Shown here in pieces: positions 44,564 to 53,200 of a stretch of 64,000 bases of DNA (its first letter is position 1; each line of letters starts with the position of its first letter). The notes under the pieces are model-generated. The model saw nothing but the letters and a program-made list of their open reading frames with translations. It ran no database searches and had not been told where the DNA came from. The stretch is from DASVTR01 sp036387475 (GTDB taxonomy: Bacteria; Acidobacteriota; Blastocatellia; Pyrinomonadales; Pyrinomonadaceae), in the NCBI GenBank assembly GCA_036387475.1, contig DASVTR010000014.1, positions 51,999-115,998 of the forward strand, given 5' to 3'. A program made the position numbers and the translations under genes.

Positions 44564-44667
44564 AAAGCAGAATTCAGAAGTCAGGAGTCAGAAGCCAGAA
44601 GAAGCGGCTGAGACCACTTCCTTTTGATTTTCTTTTCTACTGACTCCTGACTTCTGGATTCTGCTTT
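44564..44667. repeat. HPE16, heptad-palindrome element (GGAGTCA type)
   Basis: Left arm 44564-44601 and right arm 44638-44667 pair at 28 of 30 bases; units are AGAAGTC and AGGAGTC, the same type as HPE2, HPE4 and HPE5. The spacer has GAAGCGG...ACTTC, a weak inner stem. It lies between two minus-strand genes. Confidence 0.9.
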
Positions 44668-44680
44668 TATAAATCACTCA

Positions 44681-45598
44681 TTACTCATCACTTCTTTCTT
44701 CTTCGTTTTTAGGGACGAGAACGCGCAGCGCGCCGGGGCGTACGCGGTAGTGAAGCGGTGTGTTCATCACAGTCACTTCGCCGTCCGTTGCGACGCGCAG
44801 CCGCTTGCGTCTGGTCTCAATCCAGATTTCTTTTGTGCAGACGGCGTCGAAATCCTGCTGGTCGCGCAGCCCGCCGAAGAGCGCGCTTAAGGCGAGGCGC
44901 GCCAGCCCAAGACGGCCCGTGCGATGCGCGACGTAGAGGCTCAACTGCCCCTTGTTAATACACGAACGAGCGCCTAAGTTGAAGTTTTCCATTTCGTATT
45001 CGTTATTCCCGATGAAGACGAAAGGGGTGCGACGCAACATCTCGCGGTCGTCAACGCTCAAACGGACGCTCATGAAAGGATAGCGACGCAAGACCGACAG
45101 CACCGCCCAGAAAAATGCGGGCCACTTGCCACGCCCCAAACGCTGCTGCTGCTTTTCGCGGTGACGAACAATGCTCGGATATAGCCCCAAGCTTGAATTA
45201 TTGAGAAAGATGCGGCCATTGACTTCGCCGACATCAACTTGGGCCGTGTGCCCTTCAACACAAATGCGCGCCGCGTCTTCGAGCGTGAGCGGGATTTGCA
45301 TGTCTTTGGCGAAGTGGTTGAGCGTGCCGAGCGGCAGGACGCCGAGCGTGCGCTCTGTGCCGACGAGAGTTGACGCGACGGCGTTAATCGTTCCATCGCC
45401 GCCGCCCGCAATTACCGGCTCACAATTATCCCGCACGGCTCGACGCGCCAGATCAACGATCTCTTCTCCGCTCCGGGCCAGAGAGATGCGCGCGCTCTTG
45501 CCGTTGCCGCCAAAGACTTCGGCCAGACGATCTCGCGCCTCCTCTTTATCGTCCGCGCCCGAAGAGGCATTGATGATGATGGCCGGGTGCGAGGGCAT
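44681..45598 (-). CDS. Diacylglycerol/lipid kinase family protein
   Basis: 305 residues from the ATG at 45598 (GGGAAA upstream); codons before it lack family similarity. The DAGK catalytic motif is intact: NASSG near the start, IAGGGDGTINAVAS and LGVLPLGTLNHFAKDM, then the C-terminal beta-sandwich with DGEVTVMNTP. Members phosphorylate diacylglycerol, sphingosine-like bases or undecaprenol-type lipids at the membrane; this one is nearest the YegS/DgkB type. It is downstream of a terminator, so it probably has its own promoter. Confidence 0.9.
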   Translation of the reverse strand: MPSHPAIIINASSGADDKEEARDRLAEVFGGNGKSARISLARSGEEIVDLARRAVRDNCEPVIAGGGDGTINAVASTLVGTERTLGVLPLGTLNHFAKDMQIPLTLEDAARICVEGHTAQVDVGEVNGRIFLNNSSLGLYPSIVRHREKQQQRLGRGKWPAFFWAVLSVLRRYPFMSVRLSVDDREMLRRTPFVFIGNNEYEMENFNLGARSCINKGQLSLYVAHRTGRLGLARLALSALFGGLRDQQDFDAVCTKEIWIETRRKRLRVATDGEVTVMNTPLHYRVRPGALRVLVPKNEEERSDE

Positions 45599-45662
45599 GA
45601 ATGATTTTCCCGTAGCGCGCTTTGCGTATTCAAATGAGCAGAGCCGATGACGCGAAGATACC

Positions 45663-45702
45663 ACAAAGGGCGAGCCTTCGATTGCGGAAGCTCGCCCTTG
45701 TT
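45663..45702 (-). terminator. Rho-independent terminator of the DUF883-holin-DUF3618 cluster
   Basis: AAGGGCGAG (45666-45674) pairs with CTCGCCCTT (45691-45699), extended by CTTC/GAAG with a bulge. Read on the minus strand, the stem is followed by TTTGTGG. It lies just after the DUF3618-like gene and before the lipid kinase. Confidence 0.7.
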
Positions 45703-45723
45703 GTGAAACTACGTTGAGACAGC

Positions 45724-46734
45724 TTACTGCGGGCCTGGACTCAGCTTGGTGTTGACACCGCCGCTACTGCTGCTGCTCCGCCCGTAGTCGTCACGTGTAG
45801 CATCCGAGCCGCCGCTGCCGCTGCTGTAGGCGCGATTCTCGCTCGTACCGTAGGAGAGGCCGCCCATGTCGCTCACACCCTGCGCTTGCGAACCGCGCGA
45901 AGCATCTGCAAGCGATGATGACGACGAAGCGCCCGCTCCTGCTGACGCTGCCGCCGCTTGCGTGCCACGGTTGCCAATCTCATGCCCGCCCTGCTTCTTC
46001 TGGTCTCCAAGGTCTACGCCGAACAACTCTTTTATTTTCCCGAAGAGCGCCGGGAGCACGACCTCCTGGCCGACGGTCGAAAGCTGGTCGATAAAGCGGT
46101 CGCCGAGCTTAGAGACTTCATCCTGCAAGCGGTCGAAGGCTTTCGTCTCCTTGAAGCGCTCGATCAGGCCGGGCTTAGAGGGTTGCTCCTCTTCGGCAGT
46201 CGCGCCGCCCATGCTCGCGCTGGCAACTGAAAATTCGCCTTGGTCGGCTAAGGATTGCTCGGCGTATTCGGTCGAGCCGTGAGCGCCGCCGGTGATGGCC
46301 TGAGAGGCGTAAGAGCGGCTGGCCGGACTCGCCGTCGCCCTGCCGCTTGCGCCTGCGGAATAACTTGAGGCCAGCGGTGCGCCGACGTTCCACACATCCG
46401 ACTCTTCATAGCTCGGATAGCCTTCGCGGCGGCTTCCGCTATCGCCCTTGACGGAAGCGGCGATGCAGTAGCCGGTCAGGAATCCGACCGATAGCGCGCC
46501 GACGCTCCAGGCGACGGGCCGTTTACGAAACTGCTCGCGCCAGTCGAGCGTCTCGCTGATGGTTTCTTTCACTGATTCGTATTGATTAACCACTGTATCT
46601 TTAATCTCCGTGACGGTTTGGGTGATGGTTTCGCGCGCCTGTTCCATGCGCCGCTGAAGTTCTTCCTTGGTAACGTCGTCGTCATCAGGGGTGTCTGTGG
46701 CGCGCGCGGTTGCTAGAGTTCTCTCTTCAGCCAT
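45724..46734 (-). CDS. DUF3618-like membrane protein
   Basis: 336 residues. The N-terminal 70 residues are charged and helical (TKEELQRRMEQARETITQTV, YESVKETISETLDW), as in DUF3618 proteins, followed by one membrane segment (about 76-93). The long C-terminal half is low complexity (Ser/Gly/Ala) with one helical stretch (KPGLIERFKETKAFDRLQDEVSKL). The gene starts 3 bases after the holin-like gene. These three genes form a recurrent envelope set thought to shape or protect the membrane; the role is unproven. Confidence 0.75.
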   Translation of the reverse strand: MAEERTLATARATDTPDDDDVTKEELQRRMEQARETITQTVTEIKDTVVNQYESVKETISETLDWREQFRKRPVAWSVGALSVGFLTGYCIAASVKGDSGSRREGYPSYEESDVWNVGAPLASSYSAGASGRATASPASRSYASQAITGGAHGSTEYAEQSLADQGEFSVASASMGGATAEEEQPSKPGLIERFKETKAFDRLQDEVSKLGDRFIDQLSTVGQEVVLPALFGKIKELFGVDLGDQKKQGGHEIGNRGTQAAAASAGAGASSSSSLADASRGSQAQGVSDMGGLSYGTSENRAYSSGSGGSDATRDDYGRSSSSSGGVNTKLSPGPQ

Positions 46735-46737
46735 TGC

Positions 46738-47193
46738 TTATCCTTTCTGAATCCACTCCTTGTCTCGCTTGAATTCCTCGACGCTGCGGCTCGGCACGAG
46801 ATTGCGTTTCGCCAGTCGATTCTTGACGGCGACAATAATCGCGCCGCCGATAATCAAATACAGCAAGCCTGTGATGACGAATCCGGTCGCATATCTGACG
46901 GGCTGCTCCCATGTCTCAGGCAAAAGCGTGGCGACGAACAGGGCGACGGCCACGTTGACCAACGCAAAACCGACGCCAGCGATGACAGCGCCAATGCCGA
47001 TCTTTGTGCCGCCGCTGATGTAAGCGTCTGCGTCTTCCTTAATCTCGACCTTCAGCAAACTGAGCTTCGTATCCAGCAGCGTCATCACGCCGTCGCTGAG
47101 GCGTCCGAAGAGCGCTGGCAGTTCCTGTATGTCAGACTGTCCTTCAGAACTGCGCGCAGGTGCTGTTGCCGAACTTCTCTCTAAATCAGCCAT
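46738..47193 (-). CDS. Holin-superfamily (phage_holin_3_6-like) membrane protein
   Basis: 151 residues from the ATG at 47193, which has GGAGG at good spacing. Upstream in-frame codons are translation of the HPE17 arm and have no signal of their own. A helical N-terminal region (LFGRLSDGVMTLLDTKLSLLK) is followed by two membrane segments (about 60-83 and 100-122) and a charged tail. The pattern matches the 'phage holin family' proteins of chromosomal stress clusters; no lysis genes are near, so a phage role is unlikely. Confidence 0.82.
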   Translation of the reverse strand: MADLERSSATAPARSSEGQSDIQELPALFGRLSDGVMTLLDTKLSLLKVEIKEDADAYISGGTKIGIGAVIAGVGFALVNVAVALFVATLLPETWEQPVRYATGFVITGLLYLIIGGAIIVAVKNRLAKRNLVPSRSVEEFKRDKEWIQKG

Positions 47194-47208
47194 AGCCCAT
47201 CCCTCCTT

Positions 47209-47302
47209 AATAAAGAAGTGATGAGTAATGAGCGATGCGTGATGAGTGAAAAGCAATCTGCTTTAACTCATCACTCATTACTCATCACTCATTACTTTAT
47301 TA
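47209..47302. repeat. HPE17, heptad-palindrome element (GATGAGT type)
   Basis: Left arm 47209-47254 (GATGAGT, AATGAGC, GATGCGT units) pairs with right arm 47261-47302 (ACTCATC, ACTCATT units); both ends read TAATAAAG/CTTTATTA. The stop of the DUF883-like gene is at the end of the right arm. The gap is between two minus-strand genes. Confidence 0.88.
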
Positions 47303-47794
47303 ACGTCGGCTGCCGCGAAGCAAAAGGCCGAGGACGAGACCCGCTGCGGCTGAAATCAGGATTGCCTGACCGGGATTCTGCCGCGCATAGTCTTTGGCCT
47401 GGTTGGCGACTTCCCTGACATCCGTGTTCTGCAAGTCCTTGAGCTTGTCGCCGACGACCGAGACCTTGTCGGCCACGTAATCTTTGGCCGTCGAAGCGGC
47501 TTCCGCCACTTTCTTTCCATATTCCTGCGCGGTTGCCGCCAGCCCCGTCGCCGTTCCAGCGCCCGTCCCGCTGCCTGTGCTCTGGCCGCCGCTGCCGCCG
47601 GTCGTCGCTATGCCCTGGCTGCCGCCGCCCGCGCCTGTCGTCGAGCCGCCGGTGCCGGTGCTGCCGGTCGTTGAGCCACCATAGCCGCCGCCCGTACCTG
47701 ACGAGCCTGTTGTTCCGCCACCTGTGCCTGCGCCGCCCGTCGTCGTGTTGGAAGTTCCTTGATTTGATCCGCCTGTGGGATTGTTCTGTGACAT
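47300..47794 (-). CDS. DUF883/ElaB-YqjD-like protein with Gly/Thr-rich N-terminus
   Basis: 164 residues. The first 85 residues are Gly/Thr/Ser low complexity. The rest is an amphipathic helix region (AAQEYGKKVAEAASTAKDYV) and the C-terminal membrane anchor QNPGQAILISAAAGLVLG ending in RGSRR, as in DUF883/ElaB/YqjD proteins, where the membrane anchor is at the extreme C-terminus. YqjD binds ribosomes at the membrane in E. coli; whether this one does is unknown. AAGGAGAAAAGGAA precedes the ATG. First gene of the envelope cluster. Confidence 0.78.
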   Translation of the reverse strand: MSQNNPTGGSNQGTSNTTTGGAGTGGGTTGSSGTGGGYGGSTTGSTGTGGSTTGAGGGSQGIATTGGSGGQSTGSGTGAGTATGLAATAQEYGKKVAEAASTAKDYVADKVSVVGDKLKDLQNTDVREVANQAKDYARQNPGQAILISAAAGLVLGLLLRGSRR

Positions 47795-48067
47795 TTCCTT
47801 TTCTCCTTAAGTTAATTCATCAGTATCGCCGAACAATGTCTGCGAGTTCATGTAAAAGTGTCGTTCCCGCCGCAAATGAGCAAACAACGTGCCGACGCCT
47901 CCCGCCGTCGCTCTCGTGAGCCACAGTGCAATAGAAGCGCCCGCGCCGCCCTCTTTGTGGCGCGCGAAAGTTGAACCTGTCTTGTCGCGAAAAGGTACGT
48001 CTAAAGATAACGCAAAGGGCGGGAACAGTACAGGGCAGACGAACAATTTTCCACCAGAATCCTCGGC

Positions 48068-48096
48068 TTGACAGGCACAGGCGATGATGGTAAGTA
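48068..48096 (+). promoter_or_regulatory. Candidate promoter of tetR-efflux operon
   Basis: A perfect -35 TTGACA at 48068-48073 is followed at 17 bases by TAAGTA (48091-48096), a weak -10 that overlaps the palindromic operator. This overlap is the usual layout for TetR autoregulation. Confidence 0.5.
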
Positions 48097-48107
48097 AGTA
48101 CTTACTT
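48092..48107. promoter_or_regulatory. Candidate TetR operator, perfect 16-bp palindrome
   Basis: AAGTAAGTACTTACTT equals its own reverse complement. It lies 35 bases upstream of the tetR start and over the candidate -10 box. TetR-family dimers bind such palindromes. It should repress the tetR-adaptor-RND-TolC operon. Confidence 0.7.
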
Positions 48108-48142
48108 TTAATTCTTTTTTCGAGAGCAGGTAGTAGAAACGA

Positions 48143-48877
48143 GTGAGTAAACAGATCGCCCAGGCAAGTCCCGAACAACCGCCGCTCGTGGGCGGGCGGA
48201 TGGCCGGCGAGGAACGCCGCCAGCAACTCGTCCGCGTCGCCATGAAGCTTTTCTCTCAGCGTGGTTTTCGCGGCACGACCACCAAAGAGATAGCGCAGGC
48301 GGCGGGCGTCTCCGAAGCGATGGTCTTTCGCCATTTCGCTACCAAAGAAGAACTCTACGCAGCGATTCTCGACGACAAAGCCTGTGCGGGCGAGATGACG
48401 TTGATGTGCGAGAGGGTGGCCGGGGCGGTCGCAGGCGGCGATGACCGCGCCGTCTTCGAGAGCCTCGCGGCAGCGATGTTGCAGCACCACGAGCACGACC
48501 CGGAATTCCTGCGCCTGCTGCTGTATTCGGCGCTCGAAGGCCATGAACTGTTCGAGATGTTCTGGAATAAGAACGTGCACGAGATGGCGCACTTTATCTG
48601 CTCTTACATCGGCGCGCGGCAGAAGGCGGGCGCGTTGCGCGAGATTGAGCCGATGGTGGCAGGGCGCGCCTTTATCGGCATGATCGTCTATCACTCGCTG
48701 GTGACGACGCTCTTCGATAAGTCGCGCACCCTTTTGGACATCCAGACCGACCGCGCCGCACACGAGTTTACGGAAATCTTTCTGCGCGGCGTCACAACGG
48801 CCAGCGCTCCTTCGCGCGCGAGAGTGGGTAAGCGCGCCGCCTCTACTGTTAAGAGCAAGAAGAAGCATACGAAATGA
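48143..48877 (+). CDS. TetR/AcrR-family transcriptional repressor
   Basis: 244 residues starting with GTG; an ATG 19 codons later is an alternative. The N-terminal helix-turn-helix is canonical: RRQQLVRVAMKLFSQRGFRGTTTKEIAQAAGVSEAMVFRHFATKEELYAAIL (about 25-76, read in pieces). The C-terminal ligand domain is helical, with a Lys/Arg-rich tail. It overlaps the adaptor gene by four bases (ATGA), so it is the first gene of an efflux operon. It likely binds the palindrome at 48092-48107 and responds to a substrate of the pump. Confidence 0.93.
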   Translation: MSKQIAQASPEQPPLVGGRMAGEERRQQLVRVAMKLFSQRGFRGTTTKEIAQAAGVSEAMVFRHFATKEELYAAILDDKACAGEMTLMCERVAGAVAGGDDRAVFESLAAAMLQHHEHDPEFLRLLLYSALEGHELFEMFWNKNVHEMAHFICSYIGARQKAGALREIEPMVAGRAFIGMIVYHSLVTTLFDKSRTLLDIQTDRAAHEFTEIFLRGVTTASAPSRARVGKRAASTVKSKKKHTK

Positions 48878-50136
48878 TCTCTCTCCAGCAAATTAAGTTC
48901 ATGCTGTTTGTGAGCGTGCTGGCCGCTCTGTGCGCTTTCGCGCTCGGTTGCGGCGGCTCTAAGGCTCAGTCGAATACACAAAACGCCAACGCTCAAGCGG
49001 CCCAGCCACAGGTCGTCATGGTCTCCGTTACCCCTGCTATCTCGCGCCAGTTGCCGCGCTTTCTGGAAGCGACGGGCAGCCTCGCCGCAGACGAGCAGAC
49101 GGATGTCGCTCCGTCCATCGGTGGCAAGGTCGTCGCTGTCGGCGTCGACCTCGGCAGCTACGTTCAGCGCGGAGCGGTGCTCGTGCGTCTGGACGACCGC
49201 GACGCGCGCATTCGTTTAGAGCAGGCGACGGCGCAGGTCACGCAGGCCGAAGCCAGCGTCAGACAGGCACAGGCGCGAATCGGCTTGCGCCCCGGACAAA
49301 AGTTTGACCCGACGCGCGTGGCCGAAGTCGGCTCTGCGCGCGTCGCCCTTGAGCTTGCCGAAAAGCAACTCAAACGCTACGAGCGATTGATTGAGACGGG
49401 CGACGTTTCGCGCTCGGCTTACGACCAGCAGAAGGCGCAGCGCGACCAGTTGCGTGAGCAGTATGAAGCGGCGCTGACGGCGGCGCGTCAGAATTACGCT
49501 GGCGTGGAGACGGCACAGGCGGCAGTAGATGCGGCGCGCACGCAGATAGCGCAAGCGCGGAAGGCTATTGCTGACGCCGTTGTCACAGCGCCCATTAGCG
49601 GCTATGTCTCTGACCGCCCCGCAGACCTCGGCGAGTACGTCACGACCTCTTCCAAGATTGCGACCATCGTTCGCACCAATCCCATGCGCGTGCGGATAGA
49701 CATTCCCGAACAGATGGTCTCAAGCATACAGGTGGGCCAAAGCGTTTCCGTGACGGTCAGTTCTTATCCAGACCGCAGCTTTGCCGGGCGCGTGCATCAC
49801 GTCAGCCCAAGCGTAACGCCCAACTCGCGTACGATGACGGTCGAGGCCGAAGTCGAGAATAGCGGCGATGCCTTAAAGCCGGGCCAGTTCGCCACCATTC
49901 GTATTTTGTTGCCTGAATCGACGCCTGCCGTCCTTGTTCCCCTGCGCGCCGTCCGCACGGAGAGCGGCACAAGCAGCGTCTTTGTCATCAGGGACGGACG
50001 CGCCGAGTCGCGCCTAGTCCAGTTGGGACAAACGGAAGGCGATCTTGTGGAAATCAAGAGCGGCGTCGTCGCCGACGAGTTAGTAGCGACGAGTAATGTC
50101 GAGGCGTTGAGTGACGGAATGGCCGTCAAGCAATAA
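48874..50136 (+). CDS. RND efflux periplasmic adaptor lipoprotein (membrane fusion protein)
   Basis: 420 residues. The lipoprotein signal ends ALGC near residue 26 (FALGCGGS), so the adaptor is probably lipid-anchored. Lipoyl half motif near SIGGKVVAVGVDLG, an alpha-helical hairpin (about 105-225), second lipoyl half (VTAPISGYVSDRPADLGEYV), beta-barrel and membrane-proximal domain. AcrA/MexA family. Translationally coupled to tetR and followed by the RND pump after HPE18. Confidence 0.92.
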   Translation: MISLQQIKFMLFVSVLAALCAFALGCGGSKAQSNTQNANAQAAQPQVVMVSVTPAISRQLPRFLEATGSLAADEQTDVAPSIGGKVVAVGVDLGSYVQRGAVLVRLDDRDARIRLEQATAQVTQAEASVRQAQARIGLRPGQKFDPTRVAEVGSARVALELAEKQLKRYERLIETGDVSRSAYDQQKAQRDQLREQYEAALTAARQNYAGVETAQAAVDAARTQIAQARKAIADAVVTAPISGYVSDRPADLGEYVTTSSKIATIVRTNPMRVRIDIPEQMVSSIQVGQSVSVTVSSYPDRSFAGRVHHVSPSVTPNSRTMTVEAEVENSGDALKPGQFATIRILLPESTPAVLVPLRAVRTESGTSSVFVIRDGRAESRLVQLGQTEGDLVEIKSGVVADELVATSNVEALSDGMAVKQ

Positions 50137-50137
50137 A

Positions 50138-50234
50138 CGATTTTGGATTTTAGATTTTGGATTGGCGATTCCAGGAGCGACGCTCGAATCACACAATCAT
50201 TAATCCAAAATCTAAAATCTAAAATCCAAAATTG
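50138..50234. repeat. HPE18, heptad-palindrome element (AAAATCT type)
   Basis: Left arm 50138-50170 (TTTTGGA, TTTTAGA units) pairs with right arm 50195-50234 (AAAATCT, AAAATCC units); the right arm has one extra heptamer. The spacer holds an inner palindrome, GAGCGACGCTC. It lies inside the efflux operon, so a strong terminator role is unlikely. Confidence 0.88.
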
Positions 50235-50238
50235 AGTT

Positions 50239-53200
50239 ATGCAAAAGCTAGCTGAAATCTGTGTTCGTCGTCCGGTCTTCGCGACGATGTTGATTCTCTC
50301 GATCACGGTCGTCGGCATCTTCTCTTTCTCGACGCTCGGCGTTGATTTGTTTCCGAAGATTGATTTGCCGACGATTACTGTGACGGTCGTCAATCCGGGC
50401 GCGTCGCCGCAGGAGATTGAGACGGAGATTACGGATAAGATTGAAGGCGCGGTTAACACCATCAGCGGCATTGACGAACTGCGCTCGACTTCCGTCGAAG
50501 GAGTTTCGCAAGTCTTCATCACATTCCTGCTCGATAAGAACGCGGACATCGCTGCACAGGAAGTACGCGGCAAGGTTGACCTGGTGCTGGCCGATTTGCC
50601 GGAGACTGCCGAGAAGCCGATGGTGCAGAAGCTCGACACGGATGCTGCGCCAGTGCTGCGCATCGCCGTCTCTGCGCCGCGCTCTTTGCGTGAGGTGACG
50701 CTTGTCGCCGACAAGCAGATTAAAGACCGGATTGAATCCATCAACGGCGTGGGCCAGGTCGAAATCATCGGCGGGCGTGAACGCGAGATACAAATTTGGG
50801 TTGACCCGGACAAGATGCGCGCCTACAACGTGACGGTGGCAGAGGTGGCCGCAGCCGTGCGCGCGCAGAATATGGAAGTACCGGGCGGACGCGTTGACGA
50901 AGGCGCGCGTGAATTGACCGTCAGAACGATGGGCCGCATCGTTGACCCGTCGAGCTTCAATAATGTCGCCGTGGCGACGCGCGGTAACTACGTCGTCAAA
51001 ATCAGCGACATCGGCTACACGGAAGACGGCGCGGAAGAAGCGCGCACAGACGCGCGTTTAAACGGCCAGCCTGCCGTGACGGTCGTCGTCTCAAAACAAT
51101 CGGGTCAGAACACTGTTGCGGTGGCCGATGAAGTAAAGGCGAAGCTCGCGGAAATCGCGCAGACGCTGCCGCCCGGCTTTAAGGCCGAGATTGTCGGCGA
51201 CCAATCTATCTTTATCAAAGCCTCGCTTAATTCCATCAAGACACACTTGATTGAAGGCGGCCTCCTGGCGGCCATCGTCGTCTTCATTTTCCTGTGGAGC
51301 TTTCGCTCGACCTTCATTGCGGCGATAGCGATTCCGACCTCCATCATCGCGACCTTCGGATTGATGGCGGCGATGGGATTTACGCTCAATAACATCACGA
51401 TGCTCGCGCTCACCTTGATGGTCGGCATTGTGATTGACGACGCCATCGTCGTGCTTGAGAACATCTTCCGCTTTATCGAAGAGAAGGGAATGCCGCCGTT
51501 TCAGGCTGCGATTCAGGGAACGAAAGAGATTGGCCTCGCCGTTATGGCGACGACCCTGAGCTTGCTCGCGGTCTTTCTGCCCGTCGGTTTTATGGGCGGC
51601 ATCGTCGGGCGCTTCATGTCCAGTTTCGGCCTGACGGCTTCGTTTGCCATCGCCGTCTCGTTGCTCGTTTCCTTTACGCTGACGCCGATGCTGGCGGCGC
51701 GTCTCATCAAGCGCAGGGACGACCCGCTTCCGGCTGGCACGGGCAGCGAGCCGTCGCAAGGTGATGGGCCAACCGTGATGGCCGACGAGTCGCGCGTCCG
51801 CGCAGCCGAAAGCGAGCCGGAGAAGAATGTTGAAGACGACGCAGGTGCGGAGAGACGCGGGCCTGCGACGACGACAAACATGCTGGCAACAGCAAGCGAC
51901 GAAGCCGTCAGCGGAGAAGCAATCGACGACGAACAAGAAGCCAAGGACAAAAAACGGGGCGCGTCCGGCGGCGGACATTCAAGCAAGGAGGGGCGCTTTT
52001 ATCGTCCGATTGACCGCACGTATACGATGCTCTTGAAGTGGTCTATGGCTCATCGCTGGGCCGTGGTGCTGATGTGTCTGGCTGTGATTATCAGCATCGT
52101 TCCGCTCTTCAAATTTGTCGGCAAAAACTTCCTTCCGGTAGACGATCAATCGCAGTTTGAGATTTCCCTGCGCGCGCCCGAAGGCTACACGCTGGCGGCG
52201 ACTTCCAAAATCGTCGAGGAGATTGCCAAAGACGTACGCGAGCATGTGCCGGGAGTGACCGACACGCTCGTCACCATCGGCGGCGGGCAGCAACAGCAGG
52301 TCAACAGCGCTTCCATCTACGTCAAGCTGAAGGACGTTCACGACCGCGCAGAGAATCAGAATCAATTGATGGTGCGGGCGCGCGAGATTCTGGCGAAATA
52401 CCCGAAGGAGTTGCGCCCCAGCGTGCAGCAGGTGGCGGCGTTCTCCGGCGGCGGCTTTCGCAACGCTGACATTCAATACGTCGTCAGCGGCCCTGACCTC
52501 GCGAAGCTGACAAAGTATTCCGAACAACTGCTCGAAAAGATGAAGACGATTCCCGACGTGGTTGATGCGGATTCGACTCTGATTAACGGCAAGCCTGAAT
52601 TGCGCGTTGTGATTGACCGCGCGCGGGCCGCAGACCTCGGCGTGCGCGTCGGCGACATCGCGCAGGCTTTGAACACGCTGGTCGCCGGACAGGAAGTTTC
52701 GACCTTCAACGCGGGCACGGATCAATACGACGTGCGCGTGCGCGCTATAGGCGAGTTTCGCACCAGCGTCGAAGGCTTAAAGCGAATGATTGTGCCCTCG
52801 GCGAAGGTCGGCTGGGTTAGTTTGGACAATCTGGTTCACGTCGATGAAGGCACAGGGCCGTCTGCCATTGAGCGGCTCAACCGCGAGCGGCAAGTCTCTT
52901 TGCTCGCCAACGTCAGGCCCGGCGGCTCGCAGGCGGCGATTCTTGAGCAGATGAACGGGTACGTCAGAGAGTTGAACGTCGAAAGCAGTTACAAGACGGG
53001 TCTGGCCGGACGCTCGAAAGAGTTGGGGCGCGCGGGCTACTACTTCGGGCTGGCCTTCATGCTCTCTTTCGCCTTCATGTACATGGTGCTGGCCGCGCAG
53101 TTTGAGTCGTTCATACACCCTGTCACTATCCTCTTGACGCTGCCGCTGGCGATTCCGTTCGGCATCCTTTCACTGCTTGTGACAGGGCAGACCGTCAACA

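Larger units (their letters stand above)
47795..48142. other. Divergent intergenic region with tetR control site
   Basis: 348 bases between the DUF883-like gene (minus) and tetR (plus). The left two thirds has no feature I can support. The right third carries the candidate promoter and palindromic operator of the efflux operon. No heptad element is present. Confidence 0.6.

Noticed and set aside
47194..47256. 21-residue N-terminal extension of the holin-like protein
   Set aside because: It is translation of the HPE17 arm (repeating THH-type residues); the ATG at 47193 has a strong GGAGG.
46738..47794. Prophage remnant suggested by the holin-like gene
   Set aside because: No terminase, capsid, integrase or lysis partner is present; the neighbours are known chromosomal envelope genes.
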